64,000 nt of DNA from Sphingobacteriaceae bacterium. GTDB taxonomy: Bacteria > Bacteroidota > Bacteroidia > UBA7662. The notes under the pieces were generated by a model. It had not been told where the DNA came from. It saw only the letters and a list, made by a program, of their open reading frames with translations, and searched no databases. Every line of letters begins with the position of its first letter. Position 1 is the stretch's first letter. The stretch covers positions 62,001 to 126,000 of the forward strand of contig JAUXNJ010000001.1 in assembly GCA_030682795.1 (NCBI GenBank), written 5' to 3'. Positions 39,352 to 49,950 of the stretch are shown here, piece by piece. The position numbers and the translations under genes are program-made.

Positions 39352-40014
39352 ATGGAATATAAAAAGAATCCAAACGTAGATTTGAATAAACAGCGCGGTC
39401 TGTTTTTTCAGATTGGTATGATTGCCTCGTTGGGCATCATGCTAACCGCTTTTAATTGGGCAGATCGCGAAGGTGGACCTGCTAACTTGGGAGATTTGGT
39501 AATTGAAGAGCCCGTAGAAGTGGAAATCCCACAAACCGAACAAAAAGTTCAGCCACCGCCACCACCACCGCCACCACAATTGGAGGTAGTAGAAGACGAT
39601 GAATTAATCGAAGAAGACGATATTCAATCGACCGAGGTAAACCAGGATACCAAAATTGACATTCCGGTAATTGAGCCTGAAGAAGGGCCTTCTGAACCTG
39701 AAATTTTCACCATCGTAGAAGACATGCCATCGTTCCCTGGTGGAGACCAAGCCTTGCTCGAATACATGGCCAAAAACACGAAGTATCCGCCCCTCGCCCG
39801 TGAAAACGGTTTACAGGGCATTGTGGTAGTAACCTTTGTGGTAGACAAAAACGGCAATATCAACAATGTACAAGTGCTTCGTGGTATTGGCGGCGGTTGC
39901 GATGAAGAAGCCATTCGCGTAGTTAAATCAATGCCATCTTGGAAGCCAGGCAAACAGCGTGGCATGCCGGTGAGCGTACAATACAACTTACCTTTCCGCT
40001 TCAGCTTACGCTAA
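39352..40014 (+). CDS. energy transducer TonB (tandem paralog)
   Basis: Pro-rich QPPPPPPPPQLEVV; KYPPLARENGLQGIVVVTFVVDKNGNINNVQVLRGIGGGCDEEAIRVVKSMPSWKPGKQRG. Confidence 0.94.
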   Translation: MEYKKNPNVDLNKQRGLFFQIGMIASLGIMLTAFNWADREGGPANLGDLVIEEPVEVEIPQTEQKVQPPPPPPPPQLEVVEDDELIEEDDIQSTEVNQDTKIDIPVIEPEEGPSEPEIFTIVEDMPSFPGGDQALLEYMAKNTKYPPLARENGLQGIVVVTFVVDKNGNINNVQVLRGIGGGCDEEAIRVVKSMPSWKPGKQRGMPVSVQYNLPFRFSLR

Positions 40015-40030
40015 GCTCATACATGAAAAG

Positions 40031-40058
40031 AAACCGACTTTCGAGTCGGTTTTTTTTT
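40031..40058 (+). terminator. rho-independent terminator after tonB
   Basis: aaaccgact-ttcg-agtcggttt plus T-tract. Confidence 0.85.
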
Positions 40059-40140
40059 GCCCTTTGCTTTCAAAACCTTTGTACATGATAAAAAAAATCC
40101 CCTACCGATTGGTTGGGGACTATCCTATGATTTTGAGAGC

Positions 40141-41364
40141 TTAAATACCCATCAACATCCGGGCTGGATCCTCGAGGTACTCTTTTACGCGGTAAAGGAA
40201 GCTCACCGACTCACGGCCATCGATGATGCGGTGGTCGTAGCTGAGGGCAATGTACATCACCGGACGAATCACCACCTCGCCGTTCAAGGCAATGGGGCGC
40301 TCTACGATGTTGTGCATGCCTAAGATGGCACTCTGTGGGGCATTGATAATGGGGGTCGATAGCATCGAGCCAAACACACCACCATTGGTAATGGTGAAGG
40401 TGCCACCTGTCATTTCCTCGAGGGTAAGTTGGTTTTCGCGGGCGCGCTTAGCAAGGCGGCCTACTTCGGCTTCAATTTCATGCAGACCGAGCTTTTCAGC
40501 ATTGCGAATCACCGGCACTACCAAGCCACGCGGCGCCGAAACAGCAATCGATATGTCACAATAGTCGTTATACACCAGCTCTTCGCCGTCGATCATGCCA
40601 TTTACGGCTGGGAATTCTTGCAAGGCCAGGCACACCGCACGTGTGAAGAACGACATGAAGCCGAGACCTACGCCATACTTCTCTTTGAATTTGTCTTTGT
40701 ACCGGCTGCGCAATTCCATTACCGGCCCCATGTTCACCTCGTTAAAGGTGGTGAGCATGGCGGTTTCGTTTTTCACACTTACCAGGCGACGGGCAACGGT
40801 TTTACGGAGCTGACTCATGCGCTCCCGGCGTTGGTTGCGCTCCCCAGCTGGGGCAGCAGGAGCGGCAGCTGCAGTACTAGCTGCTGGGGCAGCGGCTTTA
40901 GGGGCAGCAGCTTCTGCCTTGAGGGCATCTTCTTTGGTTACGCGACCATCTTTACCAGTACCGGCTACAGCGCTGGCATCCATGCCCTTTTCTGCCAAAA
41001 TTTTGGCAGCGGCAGGTGATGGGTGACCGCTGGCATAGGTCTGTTGACCTGCAGGTGCAGCAGCCGAAGGTGCAGCCGCAGTAGCTGGAGCAGCTTCCGC
41101 AGCAGGAGCCGCGGCAGCAGGTGCTTTGGCATCGGTATCTAACGAGCAAACCACGTCGCCAATGGCTAAAGTGGCGCCTTCAGCAGCAATGATTTTTAGC
41201 ACACCAGCTTGCTCAGCATTGAGCTCCATGGTGGCCTTGTCGGTTTCGAGTTCGCACAGCACCTCGTCCATTTTAACGAAATCGCCGTCTTTTTTAAGCC
41301 ATTTGGCAATCACCACCTCGCTGATGGATTCGCCCAAGGCGGGAATTTTAACTTCTAAAGCCAT
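40141..41364 (-). CDS. sucB: 2-oxoglutarate dehydrogenase E2, dihydrolipoyllysine succinyltransferase
   Basis: lipoyl domain [20 protein letters not shown]; peripheral-subunit-binding [35 protein letters not shown]; catalytic [20 protein letters not shown]. Confidence 0.96.
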   Translation of the reverse strand: MALEVKIPALGESISEVVIAKWLKKDGDFVKMDEVLCELETDKATMELNAEQAGVLKIIAAEGATLAIGDVVCSLDTDAKAPAAAAPAAEAAPATAAAPSAAAPAGQQTYASGHPSPAAAKILAEKGMDASAVAGTGKDGRVTKEDALKAEAAAPKAAAPAASTAAAAPAAPAGERNQRRERMSQLRKTVARRLVSVKNETAMLTTFNEVNMGPVMELRSRYKDKFKEKYGVGLGFMSFFTRAVCLALQEFPAVNGMIDGEELVYNDYCDISIAVSAPRGLVVPVIRNAEKLGLHEIEAEVGRLAKRARENQLTLEEMTGGTFTITNGGVFGSMLSTPIINAPQSAILGMHNIVERPIALNGEVVIRPVMYIALSYDHRIIDGRESVSFLYRVKEYLEDPARMLMGI

Positions 41365-41376
41365 GATCTATTGCTA

Positions 41377-44094
41377 TTAAAGGGTAAATGCTTGATTGAT
41401 AATTTGTTGTTGCTCTTGCTCGTGGATTTTGGCATAACCAGTAGCTGGCGATGCGCTCGATTTGCGGGCGATGAGCTTGAGGTTGCGGTTTTGCTCATAA
41501 CGGAGCATATAAGTCCAGGCACCCATATTCTTCGGCTCTTCCTGTACCCAAAAGAATTCGGCTTTGGGGTATCGGGCGTACACCGCATCCAGCTGGGTTT
41601 CGGCCATGGGATATAGCTGCTCGACGCGTACAATGGCCACATCTTTGCGCTTTTCTTCTTGTTGACGGGCGAGCAGGTCGTAATATACCTTGCCATTGCA
41701 CAACAAAACGCGCTTCACCTTTTTAGGATCGGCTTGTTCGTCGTCGATGATTTCGCGGAAACCGCCGTTGTAAAGCTCTTCTACCGGCGACACACACAGT
41801 GGATGACGCAAGAGGGCCTTGGGCGACATCACTACTAGCGGCTTGCGGAAATCCCAGCTGAGCTGGCGGCGCAGGAGGTGGAAGAAGTTGGCAGGACTCG
41901 TACAATTGGCCACAATGATGTTCATTTCGGCGGCAAGTTGCAAAAAGCGCTCGGGACGGGCGTTGGAGTGCTCCGGGCCTTGACCTTCGTAACCATGCGG
42001 CAGTAACAGCACAATGCCGTTCATGCGGCGCCACTTTGATTCACCTGAGGTGATAAACTGGTCGATGATGGTTTGTGCACCGTTGGCAAAATCGCCAAAC
42101 TGCGCTTCCCACACACTCAAAACGTTGGGCGAAGCCATGCCGTAACCATATTCGAAGCCGAGCACAGCGTATTCCGACAAAAGTGAATTATAAATACTGA
42201 AGCGGCCTTGTTTGTCGCTGATGTTTTGCAAGCCAATGTGCAGCTCGTTGGTGTTTTCGTCGCGCATGCCGGCATGGCGGTGCGAGAAGGTACCACGAAT
42301 CACATCCTGACCGCTGATGCGTACCTTTTTACCTTCGCTGAGTAGCGTGCCGTAAGCAAGCAACTCGGCCAGCGACCAGTTGATTTGTCCAGATGCAAAC
42401 AAACTTGCCCGTTCATCCATCACCTTTTGCACCTTGCGCATCACCGTAAAGCCTTTTGGCACGTGGGTAATGGCTTCGAGCACTTGCTGCGCTATTTCAG
42501 GCTTCACGGCCGTAGCTGGCGAACTGTTGAAATCCTCGTAAGTAGAGCGGCGCATTTGCTCCCACTCCTTGTCGAGGGCGTGCGGCTTGTAAGCTACTTC
42601 CTTCTGTTTTACGAGGTTGAGGCGGTCTTGGAGGAGGTTTTTGAAATCCTCTTCCATTTGCGTGGCCAGCTCTGCGGTAATATCTCCCCGCTTTTCGAGC
42701 TCGGCAGAATATACTTTGCGTGGATCGGGGTGTTTATCAATGATGGAGTACAACGTAGGCTGCGTGAATTTGGGCTCATCGCTTTCGTTGTGGCCGTGGC
42801 GACGGTAGCAGAGCATGTCTACAAATACATCGCGCTTGAACTCCTGGCGGAAAGCCACTGCAAACTCCACTGCAAAGGTTACGGCTTCAGCATCATCGCC
42901 ATTTACGTGAAGCACGGGCGCGCCTATGGCATTGGCCACGGCGGTTGAATAATCAGAGGTACGGGCATCGTCGAAATCGGTAGTAAAACCAATTTGGTTG
43001 TTGATAGTAAAGTGCAACGTACCACCGGTATGGTAGCCTTTGAGCTGCGACATCTGCGCTACTTCGTAAACTACACCTTGTCCTGCCAACGCCGCATCTC
43101 CATGGATAAGGATGGGCAAAATTTTGCTGTAATCCTTGCTGTAAAGCATATCTGCTTTGGCGCGTACAAAACCCTCGAGAACGGGGTCTACCGCTTCGAG
43201 GTGTGAAGGATTGGGCACCAGGTCGAGGTTCACCTTTTTACCTGCCGTGGTATTCATTTGGCTGGAAAAGCCGAGGTGGTATTTTACGTCGCCATCGCCG
43301 AAACTGAGGTCGGGATTGGCGATGCCTTCAAATTCGTTGAAGATATACTCATAGGTTTTGCCGAGGATGTTGGCAAGTACATTGAGACGACCGCGGTGGG
43401 CCATGCCAATGGCAACCGACTCAACCCCGAGCTCTGCCCCTTTGTTAATGGCAGCGTCGAGGGCAGGAATGGTGTTTTCACCGCCTTCGAGCGAAAAGCG
43501 CTTTTGACCTACGTATTTTTTATGAAGGAAGCTCTCAAAAACAACGGCCTCGTTGAGTTTGCTGAGAATGCGTTTCTTTTTGTCGATGCTGTAATCGTAG
43601 TGATAAGCGTGCTTCTCGAAATACTGCTTACACCATTCGCGGATTTCGGTTTGGCGGATGTGCATGTATTCGAAGGCGAGCGAGCGGCAATAAATCGACT
43701 CGAGCTTTTCGATGATTTGCTTGAGGGTAGCGTTGGGTGACCCAATGAGGGTGCCGGCAGCGAAGCTGGTGCCTAAATCGGCATCAGTAAGGCCGTGGTA
43801 CTTGAGCGCTACGCCGGGGTCGCGGTCTTTGCGCGGACGAATGGGATTGGTTTTCGACAGCAGGTGCCCGCGCGAACGGTACGCATGAATGAGGTGAACC
43901 ACATTCAGCTCTTTGATCATATGCTCGTTGCTCACAGGACCCGCATTGCCTTCGGCATGCTGGGCGGCAAACTCAAAGCCTTCAAAGAACTTCATCCAAC
44001 CTTGATCCACGGAGGCAGGGTCAGACTTATACTGCTGATAATAATCGTCGATCACGGCTGGATCGGCATTGGAGAGGTACGAAAACTTATCCAT
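41377..44094 (-). CDS. sucA: 2-oxoglutarate dehydrogenase E1 component
   Basis: MDKFSYLSNADPAVIDDYYQQYKSDPASVDQGWMKFFEGFEF; GMAHRGRLNVLANILGK; GDAALAGQGVVYEVAQMSQLKGYHTGGTLHFTINNQIGFTT; MLCYRRHGHNESDEPKFTQP. Confidence 0.97.
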   Translation of the reverse strand: MDKFSYLSNADPAVIDDYYQQYKSDPASVDQGWMKFFEGFEFAAQHAEGNAGPVSNEHMIKELNVVHLIHAYRSRGHLLSKTNPIRPRKDRDPGVALKYHGLTDADLGTSFAAGTLIGSPNATLKQIIEKLESIYCRSLAFEYMHIRQTEIREWCKQYFEKHAYHYDYSIDKKKRILSKLNEAVVFESFLHKKYVGQKRFSLEGGENTIPALDAAINKGAELGVESVAIGMAHRGRLNVLANILGKTYEYIFNEFEGIANPDLSFGDGDVKYHLGFSSQMNTTAGKKVNLDLVPNPSHLEAVDPVLEGFVRAKADMLYSKDYSKILPILIHGDAALAGQGVVYEVAQMSQLKGYHTGGTLHFTINNQIGFTTDFDDARTSDYSTAVANAIGAPVLHVNGDDAEAVTFAVEFAVAFRQEFKRDVFVDMLCYRRHGHNESDEPKFTQPTLYSIIDKHPDPRKVYSAELEKRGDITAELATQMEEDFKNLLQDRLNLVKQKEVAYKPHALDKEWEQMRRSTYEDFNSSPATAVKPEIAQQVLEAITHVPKGFTVMRKVQKVMDERASLFASGQINWSLAELLAYGTLLSEGKKVRISGQDVIRGTFSHRHAGMRDENTNELHIGLQNISDKQGRFSIYNSLLSEYAVLGFEYGYGMASPNVLSVWEAQFGDFANGAQTIIDQFITSGESKWRRMNGIVLLLPHGYEGQGPEHSNARPERFLQLAAEMNIIVANCTSPANFFHLLRRQLSWDFRKPLVVMSPKALLRHPLCVSPVEELYNGGFREIIDDEQADPKKVKRVLLCNGKVYYDLLARQQEEKRKDVAIVRVEQLYPMAETQLDAVYARYPKAEFFWVQEEPKNMGAWTYMLRYEQNRNLKLIARKSSASPATGYAKIHEQEQQQIINQAFTL

Positions 44095-44288
44095 TTCGAT
44101 TTTTAGATGTAAACAGGCTGCAAAGCTACGAAGCCTTTTGATGCAATTTAGCTTAATAAATGCAACAGAGGCAGTTTTTAGGAAAATTTGGGTGATTTTT
44201 TGTTGCAGTTGCAACAATTATTTGTCCCCAAGCGCCAAGAAGCACCTCCATCAAAACAAAAACCTTAATGCGGAGCGTCTCAGCTGGT

Positions 44289-45434
44289 TCACATGAGCTT
44301 CTGCAACCAGCGGCGTAAGGTAGGCGACTGATTTCCAAGCCAACCAACAGCATACAAGACACGATAACGATGTGCAAAGACATTTACCATCCAAGCTTTG
44401 GCGCGCATCTCTTTCCACCAGCGTTTGTTTACAGCTTTTTGATAAGGCGCCAATGCCGCTTCGCTCCAATTGTCTTGCTTCAGTGCTTTTATGGCTTGCT
44501 CTGCTGCCATTTTACCACTTTGAATGGCCAGCATGATGCCTTCACCGTTACTTGGGTCTATTAAAGAAGCTGCATCACCAACGAGCATATAGCCATCTCC
44601 ATGAATTTTAAACTCTTTGGAATAAAATGGCAAGCCAAATCCCTGTAATGATCCTTCTAACTGAGCTTCACCCAATTTAGACTGCAACACTGGGTTCTGT
44701 TCGATGAAATCATAAAACCGCGCCTTCAAATCTACCTTGTGTTTCGTAATGTGCCTCGAATGCATCCCTATACCCACATTTGCACTGTCGTCACCCACCG
44801 GAAACAGCCAAAAATAGCCCGGCACCACGTCTTTATGCACATAAACTTCATTGGCCGAGGCTCTGATATTTTTAACGCCTTTAAAATAGGCACGTACTGA
44901 GCCCCCATAATGTTCACGATCTACACTATAGCCTGCTAGCTGACGGGCTACCACTGAGTGTGCACCATCTGCGCCAATAATCAAATGACCATTGAACATT
45001 TGCCCATTCTGACAACTAAGTTCAAAATCTCTTCCTACCCTTTTAATTTGTTTTATCGCATGCCCAGGGTAAAAATCTATGTTTTTCGTGGCCACTACTT
45101 CTTCCACTAACAAATTATCGAAATCCACCCGACGGATTGTGTAAGACTTATTTTTCCAAAAAAACTCCATCGGTTTGGTGTTACCTATGAAAAGCAATGT
45201 GCTTTTATTTTCTGCCTTCTGTGGGAAATTTATTAAACGGATATAGGCATTAGGCGATATCTCTCGCAACACCCTAATCCCATGACCAGCAATAAAATCC
45301 CCACAAACCTTGTCCCTCGGAAAAATCGCCTTGTCTATAAGCGCCACCCGAAGCCCGCTATGAGCTAAACTCAGTGCCGCTGCGCTACCCCCGGGGCCTG
45401 CACCAACAATAATCACATCATACACTGAAAGCAT
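44289..45434 (-). CDS. FAD-dependent oxidoreductase, geranylgeranyl reductase family
   Basis: MLSVYDVIIVGAGPGGSAAALSLAHSGLRVALIDKAIFPRDKVCGDFIAG; MLVGDAASLIDPSNGEGIMLAIQSGKMAAE. Confidence 0.92.
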   Translation of the reverse strand: MLSVYDVIIVGAGPGGSAAALSLAHSGLRVALIDKAIFPRDKVCGDFIAGHGIRVLREISPNAYIRLINFPQKAENKSTLLFIGNTKPMEFFWKNKSYTIRRVDFDNLLVEEVVATKNIDFYPGHAIKQIKRVGRDFELSCQNGQMFNGHLIIGADGAHSVVARQLAGYSVDREHYGGSVRAYFKGVKNIRASANEVYVHKDVVPGYFWLFPVGDDSANVGIGMHSRHITKHKVDLKARFYDFIEQNPVLQSKLGEAQLEGSLQGFGLPFYSKEFKIHGDGYMLVGDAASLIDPSNGEGIMLAIQSGKMAAEQAIKALKQDNWSEAALAPYQKAVNKRWWKEMRAKAWMVNVFAHRYRVLYAVGWLGNQSPTLRRWLQKLM

Positions 45435-45522
45435 GACACAAGAAACGTAAAAAGGACAAAAAAACAAGTGATAAATACAGCTTTCAAAGCAAAAAACCTA
45501 TTTGATTTTGTAATTTGGCTGC

Positions 45523-46419
45523 ATGTCGAAAGTACTCATCACCGGAGGAAGTGGCTTGGTTGGGCGGCGCCTCACAGAACGATTGCAGCAAAAGGGTTAT
45601 GAAGTAGTACATGTGGGTCGAACTGCACGCGGCGAGCCAGTACCAACCTACGCTTGGGACATTGCCGAAAGCAAGCTCGATCCTACAGTATTTGATGGGG
45701 TAGACCATGTGGTACATTTGGCAGGTGCCGGTGTAGCCGACAAGGCTTGGAGCGTAAGTCGCAAGCAAGAAATCATGAACAGTCGGGTAAAAGGCACCCA
45801 GCTGTTGCTCGACGCCATGGATTGGCCAGCTAAAAAGCCCAAAACCCTCATTTCGGCCTCGGCCATTGGCTATTATGGAGATGCCGGCATGGAACTTTGC
45901 ACCGAAGAAAGTGCGCCAGGTAACGATTTCCTAGCCGATGTATGCAAGGAATGGGAAGCAGCTGCCTTGCCAGCTGAAGCCTTTACCCGACTTTGTACCA
46001 TTCGAATTGGCATTGTTCTGAGTGAAAAAGGGGGTGCCTTGCCCAAAATGATGCTGCCCTTTAAGCTCTTCTCGGGCAGCGTACTCGGCTCAGGCAAGCA
46101 AATGATGAGCTGGATTCACCTCGACGACCTCTGCGATATGATCATTTTCTTAATCGAAAATGAAAACTGCACAGGACCCTACAATGCCGTTGCCCCGCTA
46201 CCCGTGGCCCAATACAGCTTTATGAAAGCCCTTGGCCGCACTATGAAACGCCCCTTATGGATGTGGGTGCCCGGTTTCGTGCTCAAATTAGTACTCGGAG
46301 AAATGGCGGCTACCGTGCTTGCCTCTCAGTTTGTTTCGAATGAAAAAATACAGCAGGCTGGCTTTCGTTTTGAATACGAAAACGTGTACAAAGCCCTGAA
46401 ACAGCTTTTGCAGAAGTAA
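45523..46419 (+). CDS. TIGR01777-type NAD-dependent epimerase/oxidoreductase
   Basis: MSKVLITGGSGLVGRRLTERLQQKGYEVVHVGR; VDHVVHLAGAGVADKAWS; SASAIGYYGDAG; DUF1731-like C-terminus. Confidence 0.93.
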   Translation: MSKVLITGGSGLVGRRLTERLQQKGYEVVHVGRTARGEPVPTYAWDIAESKLDPTVFDGVDHVVHLAGAGVADKAWSVSRKQEIMNSRVKGTQLLLDAMDWPAKKPKTLISASAIGYYGDAGMELCTEESAPGNDFLADVCKEWEAAALPAEAFTRLCTIRIGIVLSEKGGALPKMMLPFKLFSGSVLGSGKQMMSWIHLDDLCDMIIFLIENENCTGPYNAVAPLPVAQYSFMKALGRTMKRPLWMWVPGFVLKLVLGEMAATVLASQFVSNEKIQQAGFRFEYENVYKALKQLLQK

Positions 46420-47694
46420 TTATTGTTGCTGCAGCCACTGCAACCAAGGGAGCTGTGTTTCAAGATTGCTCAACTTCACATATTTGCCATTGGGTGCAAT
46501 GAGCCAGGTGGTGGGATATGCTTTCAATTGCATCGCTGCATTTTCATGCTTCTCAATTTCCTCCACTGGAAAAGTGTAGGCATTTTGCTGCATAAAATGC
46601 TTTAAGTCTGTTGATTTGTAACTCAAGGTTACAATTTGTAAGTCAGAATTCAGTTGTTGGGCTTGTTGGGCATACAGTCTTTGTATAGCAGGCAGCTGCC
46701 GGCGGCAAGGACCACACCAAGTGCCCCACACATCTATTAAGGTCCATTTGCCCTGCCTCACCAAATCAGGATAGTGCCTCATCAACACTTGATCATAAGG
46801 CCAAGGCGCCCAAGTTTGGGTGAGGGTATTTATCCATGATTGAGCAACAGCTTCCTCCTTCAAAGCCCGCTCCAAAGCCGCCATGTTCCCTTTATTTGGA
46901 TCGGCAAATGCCGCTAAAATGCACCACTCATTTTCAACTTTTTCAGAAGTAGGTTCCGAACCTTGTACGAGCAACGTTTCTAAACATACAAAGGCAGGAT
47001 GTTCCTCCTGAAAGCGTTGCATGAAGCGTAAGTCGTGTTTTTGAAGGGAGACAGGCAGCACAGGAGACAACTCACTTTGCCCCTGCAATCCCAGTTGATG
47101 CACATAAAGCAGCTCCAAATACCCATAAATACTCGATAAATCTGGAGAGATCACTGGCGCCAATGACCGCAGCCGCTTTTGCAAGGCGAGCAAATCGGCG
47201 GTGGCTTGAGCTCCACTGACTTGCGTTTGGGTGTGCAGCTCAAAGCAAAACAAGCTGAGATATACTTGCGGCCACAGCGCGTACGGGGGACGAGTCTGTA
47301 GGATTTCATCGAAAGTTACCCTAGCTTCCTCCAGTGATAAAATGCCTTTTTTAAATTTGAAGTAAGCACTCAACGGAGCTACATAGGCTTTGAAAGCCGG
47401 TGTTAACTCTTCGAGCATAAAAAAAGCCTGGGCTTTGGCATCGTCATTTAAAGAGCGCGTAACCAATACTCCATAAAAGTTTTCATTGAGGGCCTTTTCA
47501 TTTTCGAATAGGTTGGCAAACTGTGAGGCTGCTTGCTCAAAGTAGTTTTGGTCATAGGCTAGCTTAGCTACTGAGGAGATGTGCACAGCATCAATATGCC
47601 TATTTTGAGCGCACACAGATGTCCGTGGCCCCAACAATGCAAACAGCCCACACACCAAAAAGGAAATTCTGAAAAGGCGCATGAAACAGTTCAT
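46420..47694 (-). CDS. TlpA-like thioredoxin-fold protein
   Basis: LIDVWGTWCGPCRRQLPAIQRLYAQQAQQL (WCGPC). Confidence 0.88.
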   Translation of the reverse strand: MNCFMRLFRISFLVCGLFALLGPRTSVCAQNRHIDAVHISSVAKLAYDQNYFEQAASQFANLFENEKALNENFYGVLVTRSLNDDAKAQAFFMLEELTPAFKAYVAPLSAYFKFKKGILSLEEARVTFDEILQTRPPYALWPQVYLSLFCFELHTQTQVSGAQATADLLALQKRLRSLAPVISPDLSSIYGYLELLYVHQLGLQGQSELSPVLPVSLQKHDLRFMQRFQEEHPAFVCLETLLVQGSEPTSEKVENEWCILAAFADPNKGNMAALERALKEEAVAQSWINTLTQTWAPWPYDQVLMRHYPDLVRQGKWTLIDVWGTWCGPCRRQLPAIQRLYAQQAQQLNSDLQIVTLSYKSTDLKHFMQQNAYTFPVEEIEKHENAAMQLKAYPTTWLIAPNGKYVKLSNLETQLPWLQWLQQQ

Positions 47695-47715
47695 GCACCA
47701 AGTTAAGCATTTCTG

Positions 47716-48279
47716 CTAAAAACGGCCAGCACCGGCAAAATAGCGCTTGTAATAGGCTTCGTTGAGATCGCTGATCATCACGCCACCATGAACCGTAGCG
47801 TGCACAAACTTATCATTCGACAAATACATCCCTACATGCGAAATGCGGCCTTTGCGGATATTAAAAAATACCAAATCCCCTTCTTGCAGCTCTTCTTTGG
47901 GAATACGTTGCACCTTGGTATAAATAGTAGCACTGCCTCCAGGTATTTGAACATCATATACCTCGCCCAGCAAAACGTTCACAAAACCTGAACAGTCAAT
48001 ACCTTTGGCAGTTCTTCCACCATAACGGTAAGGAGTGGCACGCCAGTTTTCAAAAATGAGTAACAATTCAGGTCTATTAATTTCGCCTGGATGCAAGCCA
48101 TATTGATGGGCTTTGGGAAGGAGGAAATCGTCGCTGCAAAGACTATCGTAATCTATTAGCAGCGATTCCATGCCCTTTCCTAAACTATCGAGTGGCTTTA
48201 CTACAGTACTATCAGGGTTCGAAGCTTGCGCCATCGAAACCAATAAAAACGACCATATAGTAAGCAACAAGATTTTCAT
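47716..48279 (-). CDS. C40 (NlpC/P60) cell-wall peptidase
   Basis: WRATPYRYGGRTAKGIDCSGFVNVLLGEVY ... RKGRISHVGMYLSNDKFVHAT. Confidence 0.94.
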   Translation of the reverse strand: MKILLLTIWSFLLVSMAQASNPDSTVVKPLDSLGKGMESLLIDYDSLCSDDFLLPKAHQYGLHPGEINRPELLLIFENWRATPYRYGGRTAKGIDCSGFVNVLLGEVYDVQIPGGSATIYTKVQRIPKEELQEGDLVFFNIRKGRISHVGMYLSNDKFVHATVHGGVMISDLNEAYYKRYFAGAGRF

Positions 48280-48321
48280 GGGAGGCCAAAGATACAAAGT
48301 AAGCTCCTCATTACAAGCTTA

Positions 48322-49950
48322 CTATTTCACCACTTTTCCACCAACATAGGTGGCCAGCACCTTGGTTTTCAGCAGTTGTGAAGCTCCAATCTCCATTAAA
48401 TTGCGGTCTAGCACCACCAAATCAGCCTGTTTGCCAGCTTCCAAGCTCCCTTTTTCATTTTCCTCGAAGCCGGCCCGCGCTGCCCAAATGGTCATGCCAC
48501 GCAACGCTTGCTCACGGCTCAAGGCATTTTCGGCTTGGAAGCCCCCTTCAGGGTATCCAATACTATCTACCCTAAATACCGCCGCATAAAAAGTTTTCAA
48601 CGGAGAGATGTCTTCTACGGGGAAGTCGGTGCCCAGTGGCAACCATCCTTGCAACTGCAACAAATTTTGATAGGCATAGGCATGGGCAATGCGTTGAGGG
48701 CCTAAGCGCTCGCCCGCCCAGTACATATCACTTGTAGCATGGGTAGGCTGCACCGAGGGCACGATGCCCGCTTGCTTGTAAATCGACAAATCAGTGGGCG
48801 TTACTACCTGGGCATGTTCAATGCGCCAGCGGTGGTTGGCTTGCTGCCCCACGAATGCGGCATAAATCTCGGGCACTTGCTTGTTGGCTGCATCGCCAAT
48901 GCAGTGGGTATTCATTTGGTAGCCGGCAGCAGCCAAAAGTGGAGCGTAATAAGCCAAGGTATCGGGCTCGGTAACCCACAAACCAAAATGATTGTGCTCG
49001 TCGTGGTAACTTTCTTTTAAGCGGGCGCCACGTGACCCCAATGCCCCGTCGGCATAAAACTTAAAGGAGCGCACATGCAGCTTGGGGCCTCGATAAGGCG
49101 GTTTGGCCAGGTAATAAGCCAGCTCTTCGGGAAAAGCGCTGATCATGCCATAAACGCCCATGCTTAATTCGCCAGCCGCTTCCATTTGCTCAAGTACCTC
49201 GAGCTGAAGGCGGTTCAAACCAGCGTCGTGTACCGATGTGAGGCCCACTGCATGGCAAGCAGCCTGGGCATCAAGGATGGCTTCACGCCAAGCAACGGCA
49301 TCAGGCGCAGGCAATACCGCCTCTAATCGGTTCGCTGCATTGTCGATGAGCAAACCACTGAGGCTGCCATCGGGCCGTTTAATTAATTGACCACCGGCGA
49401 TTTGCGTATCAGGTCCCATTTCGGCAGCAGCTAAAGCTACCGCATTGGCAACAGCTGCATGACCATCCACCCGGCTTAAATACACTGGGCGGTTGGGGAA
49501 AAGACTATCGAGTTGTACCCGATCGGGATAAGCGGCAACGGGCCAATCGTTCTGGTCCCAGCCCCTGCCAATGAGCCAACCATCGGGATTTTCGGCTGCA
49601 AAAGCCTGCAAGCGTTCCAAAACCTCCTCCCACGAGCGGGTGCCTTTTAAGTCCACCTGCTGCAAATTGAGACCATAATACACAAAATGACAATGGGCAT
49701 CGATGAAGCCAGGGTACACAAAGGCCCCTTGCAAATCGCGCGATTCGGTAAATTGATAGGCTTTTTCGAGTGTAGTGCGATCGCCTGTAGCCAGCACTTT
49801 GCCTTCGTGAATGGCAATGGCTTCAGCCGTAGAAAAAGCACTGTCGACCGTAAAAACGGTGGCATTGTACAGCAGCAAATCGGCTTGTGGGCGACTGCTA
49901 CAAGCGGCCACGGCCATGCATAAAACGACCAAAAATATACGCATCTGCAT
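48322..49950 (-). CDS. amidohydrolase family protein (YtcJ-like), predicted lipoprotein
   Basis: GAFVYPGFIDAHCHFVYYGLNLQQVDLKG; LIGRGWDQNDWP; MNTHCIGDAANKQ; lipobox VAACSS. Confidence 0.93.
   Translation of the reverse strand: MQMRIFLVVLCMAVAACSSRPQADLLLYNATVFTVDSAFSTAEAIAIHEGKVLATGDRTTLEKAYQFTESRDLQGAFVYPGFIDAHCHFVYYGLNLQQVDLKGTRSWEEVLERLQAFAAENPDGWLIGRGWDQNDWPVAAYPDRVQLDSLFPNRPVYLSRVDGHAAVANAVALAAAEMGPDTQIAGGQLIKRPDGSLSGLLIDNAANRLEAVLPAPDAVAWREAILDAQAACHAVGLTSVHDAGLNRLQLEVLEQMEAAGELSMGVYGMISAFPEELAYYLAKPPYRGPKLHVRSFKFYADGALGSRGARLKESYHDEHNHFGLWVTEPDTLAYYAPLLAAAGYQMNTHCIGDAANKQVPEIYAAFVGQQANHRWRIEHAQVVTPTDLSIYKQAGIVPSVQPTHATSDMYWAGERLGPQRIAHAYAYQNLLQLQGWLPLGTDFPVEDISPLKTFYAAVFRVDSIGYPEGGFQAENALSREQALRGMTIWAARAGFEENEKGSLEAGKQADLVVLDRNLMEIGASQLLKTKVLATYVGGKVVK

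Noticed and set aside
42385-42948. 187-aa plus-strand ORF antisense to sucA, and similar long antisense ORFs (e.g. 556..1212 -, 3361..3870 +, 40429..41019 +)
   Set aside because: Opposite strand of clearly conserved enzymes; the frames are by-products of codon usage.
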